Part shown: positions 57,633-64,000 of the stretch, piece after piece
Numbering within the stretch: position 1 is the stretch's first letter
Layout: each line of letters opens with the position of its first letter
Assembly: GCA_903862885.1 (NCBI GenBank)
Contig: CAIOZU010000018.1
Coordinates: 1 to 64,000 of the forward strand
Direction of reading: 5' to 3'
Length of the DNA stretch: 64,000 nt
Source: an uncultured Pseudomonadota bacterium
Lineage (GTDB): Bacteria > Pseudomonadota > Gammaproteobacteria > Steroidobacterales > Steroidobacteraceae
Notes under the pieces: model-generated
What the model saw: only the letters and a program-made list of their open reading frames with translations
Told to the model about the DNA's origin: nothing
The model's database searches: none
Made by a program: the position numbers and the translations under genes

Positions 57633-57812
57633 ATGCGCTTTTGTGCCTTACTATCGCTGATGGCTGCGCTTCTATCAGGTTGTGGTCAGAAGGGTCCATT
57701 GGTGCTGCCAAATCGCACCAAGCCTGAGCATGTACCAGTGAATACCCCTGCCTCACCGTCGACCTCAGTGGATGCGGTCCCTTCGACTCATTCAACCTCG
57801 GGTGTGCCTTAA
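57633..57812 (+). CDS. lptM: LptM-like (YifL) small lipoprotein
   Basis: 59 residues from the ATG at 57633, with AGGAG eight bases upstream; the upstream frame extension is rejected. It has a signal peptide with lipobox LSGC, then GQKGPLVLP, the motif of LptM, which helps assemble the LPS translocon LptDE. A Pro/Thr/Ser-rich tail follows. In many genomes this gene precedes lysA; here it precedes polA by 5 bases. Confidence 0.85.
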   Translation: MRFCALLSLMAALLSGCGQKGPLVLPNRTKPEHVPVNTPASPSTSVDAVPSTHSTSGVP

Positions 57813-57817
57813 CGCTT

Positions 57818-60583
57818 ATGACGGATACTCAGCGACTTTATTTGATTGACGGCTCGTCTTACCTCTATCGAGCCTTTCATGCGTTGCCACCGTTTTCAAA
57901 CTCCCGCGGTCAACCCACCAATGCCATCTTTGGTGTGATCAACATGCTACAAAAGTTTTTACGTGAGGCAACGCCTACGCATATCGCCGTGGTATTTGAC
58001 GCGCCGGGTCGCACGTTCCGGGACGACTTATTCGAGGCCTATAAGGCCCACCGCCCGCCCATGCCGGATGAACTGCGCTCGCAAATCGCGCCCCTATTAG
58101 AAGCGGTAGAGGCCATGGGCCTCCCTTTACTGCGCATCGAAGGCGTCGAGGCGGATGATGTGATCGGCACGCTCACCAAGACCGGCGTGGCGGCGGGCAT
58201 GCAAATCGTTATCTCCACCGGCGATAAAGACATGGCCCAGCTGGTGGACGAGCACGTGACTTTAATTAATACCATGACGGGCACCACGCTGGATCGTGCG
58301 GGCGTTAAAGCCAAGTTTGACGTGTACCCTGAGCAAATTGTCGACTATCTGGCGCTGATCGGCGACAGCTCCGACAATATCCCCGGTGTCCCTAAGGTGG
58401 GACCTAAAACGGCCGCGAAGTGGCTTTCTACTTATGGCACAGCGGCGAGTCTGATCGCCCATGCCGAAGCCATTGAGGGCAAGGTCGGAGAGAGTTTGCG
58501 TGCGCATCTCGATACGCTCGCGCTCTCACAAAATCTGGCGCAGATTCGCTGCGATTTGACCCTGCCATTGTCGCTTGCAGAACTCGGCCGGCGGAACCCC
58601 GATGTGCCGCGCTTAACAGCGCTCTACCAACTGCTTGAACTTAAAACCCTGCTGCGCGATTTAGAGCCGGGCGCGTCCTCAAAGAAAGAAGCGGCGCCCG
58701 CCGCCGCGATGCCAGTAGCGCCCACTGAGGAATCGACGGCGCTCGATGCATTCGCATCTGCCGTCGCCTCAGCACCACGCCACTACGAGACCGTGGCCAC
58801 GCCAGAGGCTTTCGAACATTGGATGGATGCCATTAGCAAAGCAGACGCGTTCTGCTTTGATACAGAAACCACGGGACTTGATTATCTAAGCGCCGAGATC
58901 GTGGGCATCTCTTTGTGTGTTGACTCAGGTCGCGCAGCCTACATTCCATTGGCACACGATGGTCCTGATGCCCCACCGCAGCTGTCGCGCACTTGGGTAC
59001 TGGAGCGTTTGAAGCCATTGCTTGAAGATCCACAGAAAAAAAAGCTGGCGCAGCACGCGAAATTCGACATGCATATTTTTGCCAACCACGGCATCCGAGT
59101 CGCGGGGGTGCAGTACGACACGATGCTGGAGTCGTATGTACTCAATAGTGTGACCACGCGCCATGATATGGATTCGATGGCAAAGCGTTATTTGGGCCTT
59201 GATACCATCACCTTCGAACAAGTGGCCGGCAAAGGGGCCAAGCAACTGACGTTTAACCAAGTGCCCGTGGACATTGCATCAGAGTATGCCGCGGAGGATG
59301 CGGACATCACTTGGCGATTACATCAAGTGCTGCATCGGCAGTTGCAGACAGTGCCTAAACTTGCCGTGCTGTATGACACCCTAGAGCAGCCCTTGCAGCC
59401 CGTGCTGCAGCGAATGGAGCGACGCGGTGTATTGATCGACGCTGTGTTTCTACGTGCCCTAGGACAAGAATTTGGCTTGCGGCTACAGGAGTTAGAGAAG
59501 GCCGCACACGACTCAGCGGGCGGTCCATTTAATCTGGAGTCGCCGAAACAGCTGCAGCACATCCTGTTTGAGAAGTTGGCCATCCCTGTGGTACGTCGCA
59601 CCCCAACCGGTCAGCCGTCGACGGCGGAAGATGTATTAGAAGAGCTTGCCTCACAGCATGCGCTACCCAAACTGATTTTAGAGTTTCGCGGTCTCGCCAA
59701 GCTTCGTAGCACCTATACGGAAGCCCTAGCGCAGCAAGTCAATCCGCGAACCGGGCGCGTGCACACCTCGTACCATCAGGCGATCACCGCCACCGGACGC
59801 TTGTCGTCGTCTGCGCCGAATTTACAGAACATTCCGATCCGAACCCAAGAGGGTCGCCGCATACGACAGGCGTTCACCGCACCGCCGGGACGACAGATCG
59901 TCGCGGCCGATTATTCGCAAATTGAGCTACGCATCATGGCGCACCTGTCGGGTGATCCAGGGCTTGTCAGCGCCTTTGCTAACCGCTTAGATGTCCATAG
60001 AGCCACCGCAGCGGAGATGTTCGCGGTGCCCTTAACCGATGTGTCAGATGAACAACGCCGTGCGGCGAAAGCAATCAACTTCGGGCTCATGTACGGCATG
60101 TCAGCCTTCGGCTTGGCCGCGCGACTCGATATCAGCCGAGCATCCGCTGCGCAATACATTGAGCGGTATTTTGAGCGTTACCCCGGTGTTCGTCTTTATA
60201 TGGAGGAGACCCGCCGAGTCGCCCGTGAGCAGGGCTTTGTCGAGACCGTCGAGGGCAGGCGACTCTATCTTCCCGATATTCAGTCACGCAATAAGCAACT
60301 GCAGCAGTATGCGGAACGCGCCGCTATCAACGCGCCCATGCAAGGCACGGCAGCCGATATTATTAAGCGCGCCATGATCGCGGTCGACTCGTGGATTGAA
60401 CGTGAGCGGGTACCGGCCAGTTTAGTCATGCAGGTACACGATGAGCTCGTACTGGAAGTCGACACGGACGCCTTATCCACAGTGCGGCCACAACTGGAGA
60501 AGTTAATGTGCGCAGCCGCGACCCTCGCCGTCGCGCTCGAAGTCGATATCGGTGTGGGCGCGAATTGGGATGAGGCGCATTAA
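57818..60583 (+). CDS. polA: DNA polymerase I
   Basis: 921 residues, similar to E. coli's 928. Domains: 5'-3' exonuclease (about 1-290, with VVFDAPGRTFR and GDSSDNIPGVPKVGPKTA), 3'-5' exonuclease with all three motifs (FDTETTGLD, HAKFDMHIF, YAAEDADITW), and the polymerase domain with DYSQIELRIMAHLSGD, RRAAKAINFGLMYGMS and QVHDELVLEV. Proofreading looks intact. It repairs and completes lagging strands. It ends at 60583 and its terminator is embedded in the convergent engB gene. Confidence 0.98.
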   Translation: MTDTQRLYLIDGSSYLYRAFHALPPFSNSRGQPTNAIFGVINMLQKFLREATPTHIAVVFDAPGRTFRDDLFEAYKAHRPPMPDELRSQIAPLLEAVEAMGLPLLRIEGVEADDVIGTLTKTGVAAGMQIVISTGDKDMAQLVDEHVTLINTMTGTTLDRAGVKAKFDVYPEQIVDYLALIGDSSDNIPGVPKVGPKTAAKWLSTYGTAASLIAHAEAIEGKVGESLRAHLDTLALSQNLAQIRCDLTLPLSLAELGRRNPDVPRLTALYQLLELKTLLRDLEPGASSKKEAAPAAAMPVAPTEESTALDAFASAVASAPRHYETVATPEAFEHWMDAISKADAFCFDTETTGLDYLSAEIVGISLCVDSGRAAYIPLAHDGPDAPPQLSRTWVLERLKPLLEDPQKKKLAQHAKFDMHIFANHGIRVAGVQYDTMLESYVLNSVTTRHDMDSMAKRYLGLDTITFEQVAGKGAKQLTFNQVPVDIASEYAAEDADITWRLHQVLHRQLQTVPKLAVLYDTLEQPLQPVLQRMERRGVLIDAVFLRALGQEFGLRLQELEKAAHDSAGGPFNLESPKQLQHILFEKLAIPVVRRTPTGQPSTAEDVLEELASQHALPKLILEFRGLAKLRSTYTEALAQQVNPRTGRVHTSYHQAITATGRLSSSAPNLQNIPIRTQEGRRIRQAFTAPPGRQIVAADYSQIELRIMAHLSGDPGLVSAFANRLDVHRATAAEMFAVPLTDVSDEQRRAAKAINFGLMYGMSAFGLAARLDISRASAAQYIERYFERYPGVRLYMEETRRVAREQGFVETVEGRRLYLPDIQSRNKQLQQYAERAAINAPMQGTAADIIKRAMIAVDSWIERERVPASLVMQVHDELVLEVDTDALSTVRPQLEKLMCAAATLAVALEVDIGVGANWDEAH

Positions 60584-60703
60584 TCGACGCAGCGCAGCAA
60601 AAATAACGAGTGTTTTGGCTGGGTCATGGGGAACTTCCCGTTCATGGAGCCGTCTGACTCTAGGTACGTCGCAAGACGCGCCCCGCTGCTCTCCCTCAGC
60701 GGG

Positions 60704-61354
60704 CTACTGGCCCCTAGTTTCAAGCGTTGGGCCAGCCTCGCCCAGCGTCGGTTCGCCGACGCTGGGCTCTTTTGAATTCAAATGGCGCTTTAAGGCACGG
60801 CGCGCCTCCTCCACCCCCGTCTTGGCGGGCGTCGAAAACAGCTGGGCACTCGCCCGCCCTTCAACTTCCCGACGCACCCGCGCCAAAGTCGAGGCGCCGG
60901 CGCTGCGTGACAGCTTGTCTGCTTTGGTCAGCAACAGGTGTACCGCTCGCCCACACGAATGGGAATACTCAATCATCTGCCAATCCTGATCGCCCAAGGG
61001 GCGTCGGGCGTCCATGATCAAAAATAGGGCCTTAAGGGACTCTCGAGACTTAAAATACGTTTCTAACAGACCTTTCCAGTGGGCCTGCAGCGGTCGCGGT
61101 ACCTTGGCAAAGCCATAGCCCGGCAAGTCGACGAGACGGCGGCCATCTTCTAGCTCAAAAAAATTGATCAGCTGGGTCTGACCCGGGGTTTTGGAGGTCT
61201 TGGCCAAGCCATGGCGCTGGGTGATGGCATTGATCGCACTGGACTTGCCACTGTTGGAGCGTCCGGCGAACACCACTTCAACACCGGTGTCGGCCACGAA
61301 CTGCGAGGGTTCATGCGCACCTTTTAGGTAGCGTGCGTGAGGGAAAGCCGACAT
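60704..61354 (-). CDS. engB: Ribosome biogenesis GTPase EngB (YsxC/YihA)
   Basis: About 216 residues from the ATG at 61354; the upstream GTG-like extension of ten residues overlaps the cytochrome promoter and is not preferred. GTPase motifs: GRSNSGKSS (usually GRSNAGKSS), DLPGYGFAKV and LTKADKLS. It assists large-subunit assembly. The C-terminal tail of about 14 residues beyond the GTPase domain is encoded by DNA that also forms the polA terminator hairpin. Divergent from cytochrome c4. Confidence 0.95.
   Translation of the reverse strand: MSAFPHARYLKGAHEPSQFVADTGVEVVFAGRSNSGKSSAINAITQRHGLAKTSKTPGQTQLINFFELEDGRRLVDLPGYGFAKVPRPLQAHWKGLLETYFKSRESLKALFLIMDARRPLGDQDWQMIEYSHSCGRAVHLLLTKADKLSRSAGASTLARVRREVEGRASAQLFSTPAKTGVEEARRALKRHLNSKEPSVGEPTLGEAGPTLETRGQ
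60740..60774 (+). terminator. polA terminator inside engB coding sequence
   Basis: GCCCAGCGTCGG (60740-60751), tetraloop TTCG, CCGACGCTGGGC (60756-60767), then TCTTTT: a 12-bp stem with a stable cUUCGg loop on the plus strand. It lies within the last codons of convergent engB. Confidence 0.85.
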
Positions 61355-61426
61355 CGTGTAGAATCTCAACGTGCGTGGCCCCACAGTCTATCAGGGCGAC
61401 GCGAGTGCCCACGGAGTCACATTGAG

Positions 61427-62089
61427 ATGAAGCATTTTTTTTGGGTTTCCGCGATCGGCGGATCCGTATTGAGTCTGGCCCTCGGTATGAGCACCGCCAT
61501 GGCGGGGGATGCCGCCTTAGTGGGCGATGCCAACGCGGGAGCGGCCAAGGCCCTGACCTGCGGCGCCTGCCACGGCACCAACGGCATGGCATTGAGCCCC
61601 GAATGGCCGAATTTAGCGGCCCAACACCATGAGTACACCCAACAACAGTTGGCCTATCTAAAATCCGGTGTTCGAGTGGCAGCAGCCATGAATGCCATGG
61701 CAGCCGCCTTGAGTGCTCAGGATATGGCCGATTTAGCCAGCTACTTTGAAAAACAGACCCCCACGGGCCTTGAAAGCGATGCGGGCTTGGCGCAAGCCGG
61801 TCAAGCGCTGTATCGAAGTGGCGTCGCCAGCCGCAACATCCCTTCCTGCATGGGCTGCCACGGCCCCAATGGCCGCGGCAATGGCCCCGCCAAGTGGCCA
61901 CAGATTCGTGGTCAAAACGCGAGCTATGTGGCCACGCAACTCACCCATTATGCTGAGAACGCACGCTACACATCCGTCGCCGGACAAGCCGCGGTTGATG
62001 CCAATGCAGAGATCATGATGACCATCGCCAAACGCTTGCGGCCTGAAGAAATCAAAGCGCTGGCGGCCTATGTGCAGGGTCTGCGCTGA
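61427..62089 (+). CDS. Diheme cytochrome c4
   Basis: 220 residues from the ATG at 61427. Signal peptide ends near TAMA/G (about residue 26). Two CXXCH heme sites are seen: CGACH (early) and CMGCH (second half), with WPNLAAQH and WPQIRGQ before the methionine ligand regions. It shuttles electrons to terminal oxidases in the periplasm. It is divergent from engB and followed by the dsbA-like gene, as in pseudomonads. Confidence 0.93.
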   Translation: MKHFFWVSAIGGSVLSLALGMSTAMAGDAALVGDANAGAAKALTCGACHGTNGMALSPEWPNLAAQHHEYTQQQLAYLKSGVRVAAAMNAMAAALSAQDMADLASYFEKQTPTGLESDAGLAQAGQALYRSGVASRNIPSCMGCHGPNGRGNGPAKWPQIRGQNASYVATQLTHYAENARYTSVAGQAAVDANAEIMMTIAKRLRPEEIKALAAYVQGLR

Positions 62090-62147
62090 GATATCGGCGA
62101 TGATGCGAGCCACGCGGCCAAGTCCACGACCTCATAAGGAGTTCTGA

Positions 62148-63002
62148 ATGAATCGATTGTTCCGTGGGCTATTGACTGTGATGGTCATCGCCTTGATAGG
62201 CTTAAGCGCCTGCACCCGTCACGCCACTCCAGTCGCCGGCAGTCACTCTACCCAAGCGTCGGCCACTGTGCGCCCAAAGGCTACTCAGTCTGGTCCGATT
62301 GAGCATGCCACAGGCATGACCGAAGAAAGCGATGGGGCCAATGACGCACTCACGGGGCTGTCCCCGATCGCCAGTGCGGTGGCGGCCAACACACCGGCCA
62401 TCGCAGCACCCATTCCATCTAAGTGGATTGAAGGAAAAAACTACAACTCACTCTCGCCTGCCCAGCCCACCAGTACAGCACCTGACAAAGTCGAGGTGGT
62501 TGAAGTGTTCTGGTACGGCTGTGGTCACTGCTATCACTTGGACTCCTATATCGAGAGTTGGCGACAAAAAGGTCAGCCAGCCTACGTAAATTTCCAGCGA
62601 GTGCCCGTGATGTGGAGTGACGTCCACAAGGCCCATGCGCGCTTGTTTTACACTTTGGAAGCCTTAGGTAAAATAGAGCAGTTGCACACACCGGTCTTCC
62701 GGGAAATCCATGTGAACAACAATTTCCTAGCGGCTCAAGATCCCGCGGAAACGGAACGGATGCAGCGCGCCTTCTTAAAAGCCAACGGTATATCAGATGC
62801 CGACTTTGATCGCACCTACCATTCATTCTCGGTTGAAAGCAAGCTGCGGCGCGCCGAAGAACTGACTCGTCGCTACAAAGTCACCGGCGTGCCCGTAATG
62901 GTGATCAACGGTAAATTCACCGCCGATGTGAGCACTGCCGGTGGCGAGTCACAACTCCTCGCATTGGTCACGGACCTGTCGGCTTCAGAACATAAACGAT
63001 AA
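62148..63002 (+). CDS. dsbA: DsbA-like thiol:disulfide oxidoreductase, predicted lipoprotein
   Basis: 284 residues. A lipobox (LSAC, Cys22) predicts membrane anchoring, followed by a Ser/Thr/Pro/Ala-rich linker to about residue 90. The thioredoxin-like domain has CxxC Cys125-Gly-His-Cys128 (FWYGCGHCYHL) and the cis-proline loop GVPVMVING. It introduces disulfides in exported proteins. Gammaproteobacterial DsbA is usually soluble, so the anchor and linker are unusual. AGGAG precedes the start. Downstream of cytochrome c4. Confidence 0.9.
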   Translation: MNRLFRGLLTVMVIALIGLSACTRHATPVAGSHSTQASATVRPKATQSGPIEHATGMTEESDGANDALTGLSPIASAVAANTPAIAAPIPSKWIEGKNYNSLSPAQPTSTAPDKVEVVEVFWYGCGHCYHLDSYIESWRQKGQPAYVNFQRVPVMWSDVHKAHARLFYTLEALGKIEQLHTPVFREIHVNNNFLAAQDPAETERMQRAFLKANGISDADFDRTYHSFSVESKLRRAEELTRRYKVTGVPVMVINGKFTADVSTAGGESQLLALVTDLSASEHKR

Positions 63003-63027
63003 GCATTTTGATAGACCCAATGCCTAA

Positions 63028-63055
63028 ACGCCCGCCTCATGCGGGCGTTTTTTTG
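63028..63055 (+). terminator. Terminator after the dsbA-like gene
   Basis: AACGCCCGC (63028-63036), loop CTCAT, GCGGGCGTT (63042-63050), with T continuing to 63055. It is also palindromic enough to serve the convergent PrsW gene. Confidence 0.9.
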
Positions 63056-63074
63056 TGCCCCTAAAGACGATGAC

Positions 63075-63998
63075 TTAGCTTTGAAACAGCTTGACCTGCC
63101 AGATGTCCTTACCGGTCACCGCCATAATGGGTCGCAGCGCCAGCAAAGCCGTCTTGCCCAGAGCGCGCTCTAACTGACCTAACTCGGCCAAACTACTGCG
63201 CGTCTGATCATCGAGCGGCAAATCCTCAAAGCCCGCTTCGCGCATCAGCAACAGCCCCTTAGCCCGCAACGCCAACTCGCCATGCAAGCGTAAGTAACAG
63301 AACAAGTCGACCAGATTCTCGCCACTGAATCGATCCCGCAAGGTCTGCAAATACACGCCGGCAGGTGTAGCCAAAAACTGGCCAGAGTTAATCGCTTTAA
63401 GCAGATTGATCTTGGCATCCAGATCTGATTCCATCCAGTCGCGCAAGCCTTTCTCAGAGTGCTTGAACGCAAAATACAATGCGCCTGGCAGAACGATCAA
63501 CATCACGACCGTGGCCAAAACCGGCTGCACCAGCAGATGATTAAAAGCGGAATGCACCATCACTGCAAACAAAAATCCGGGTAGAAAAATGATTAACCCA
63601 CTGTTGGGGCGGCGGTCATACAGAGCGACTGACACCATCGCAAAAAGACCCGTCGTCCCACCGTGCATCACTGCCGTCCCAAAGCCACGAATCAACTGCA
63701 CGAGCAACACCGCTTGCGAGCGCTCCGCTAAGTAGAAGACATTCTCCACCAAAGCGAATCCGGCGCCCAGTGCAAAACCGATGATCACCGCGTCAACCAA
63801 CAGACCCACTCGGCGGCTGCGCACGAAGTACACCACCGTCAAGCCCTTGAGAAACTCCTCGATCCAAGGCGACACATAGCGAGAGAAAGAGACAAACTCG
63901 ATATCCATGTGCGTGTAGGCGGCGGTATTCGCTAAAAAGCTTGCACCGGCCATCAAGGCGCCGATCGCAATAACCCCCAGGATCAACTTAAAAGACAC
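63075..63998 (-). CDS. PrsW family intramembrane protease-like protein (5' end may lie beyond the window)
   Basis: At least 307 residues from the GTG at 63998; the window ends two bases later, so the true start may be upstream. About seven membrane helices in the first 185 residues carry the family motifs: WIEEFLKGL (Glu47-Glu48), GFALVENVFYL (Glu85) and VHSAFNHLL, the likely catalytic or metal-binding set. The remaining 120 residues are soluble and helical, with no match I recognise. PrsW of Bacillus activates an ECF sigma factor; the role here is unknown. Confidence 0.75.
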   Translation of the reverse strand: MSFKLILGVIAIGALMAGASFLANTAAYTHMDIEFVSFSRYVSPWIEEFLKGLTVVYFVRSRRVGLLVDAVIIGFALGAGFALVENVFYLAERSQAVLLVQLIRGFGTAVMHGGTTGLFAMVSVALYDRRPNSGLIIFLPGFLFAVMVHSAFNHLLVQPVLATVVMLIVLPGALYFAFKHSEKGLRDWMESDLDAKINLLKAINSGQFLATPAGVYLQTLRDRFSGENLVDLFCYLRLHGELALRAKGLLLMREAGFEDLPLDDQTRSSLAELGQLERALGKTALLALRPIMAVTGKDIWQVKLFQS

Positions 63999-64000
63999 TA

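Overview
The window reads as the chromosome of a gammaproteobacterium, moderately GC-rich and densely coding. Several neighbourhoods have gammaproteobacterial order: mutY-yggX, coaBC-dut beside rpmB-rpmG, rsmD/ftsY-ftsX-rpoH, coaD beside rsmD, polA/engB/cytochrome c4/dsbA, and gltB-gltD. I see no phage, insertion sequence, CRISPR array or rRNA operon. I cannot name the genus. The arginine genes, with an N-acylornithine carbamoyltransferase instead of ordinary OTCase, recall Xanthomonadales in content and Bacteroidetes in order (recalled, not searched).

Layout. 1-5.2 kb: tRNA-Phe; a leftward set yceI - cytochrome b561 - yceI - mutY - yggX; a dicarboxylate/amino-acid symporter; tRNA-Gly(CCC). 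5.2-14.5 kb: GNAT-permease pair, trmB, Rieske-ampG-xthA, pyrE, a DUF4124 protein, coaBC-dut, rpmB-rpmG. 14.5-24.2 kb: desaturase, mutM, rsmD-coaD-ggt, ftsY-ftsX (no ftsE), CIRCE-rpoH, gabT. 24.2-34 kb: a thiamine-diphosphate enzyme, an orphan ParB-like protein, a small HTH gene broken by one stop codon, an MDR reductase, gltB-gltD. 34-41.1 kb: RND pump with adaptor, then an ABC exporter with a YheT-like hydrolase. 41.2-45.1 kb: a divergent FlhD-like/FlhC-like pair, nudC, a TSUP permease, a TANGO2/NRDE protein. 45.1-53.4 kb: argR-argG-[P-loop protein]-argC-argD-argF'-argB-argH. 53.4-64 kb: glutathione-dependent formaldehyde oxidation genes, an exported M20 peptidase, a thioesterase, lptM-polA, engB, cytochrome c4, a DsbA-like lipoprotein, and a PrsW-family protein at the edge.

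Main interest. The arginine operon is nearly complete but has no recognisable N-acylglutamate synthase (ArgA/ArgJ) and no deacylase (ArgE). Its carbamoyltransferase has alanine at the two positions that mark acetylornithine enzymes (Glu92 and Lys302 of the Xanthomonas enzyme), which suggests succinyl- or other acyl-ornithine as substrate. An uncharacterised P-loop protein sits where a first-step enzyme would be expected. ArgR appears to bind a box lying on a promoter of a nearly leaderless transcript. Other notable points are ftsX without ftsE and with a shortened FtsE-contacting loop, a perfect CIRCE element before rpoH, FlhD/FlhC homologues facing away from each other far from flagellar genes, and a polA terminator encoded inside the 3' end of engB.
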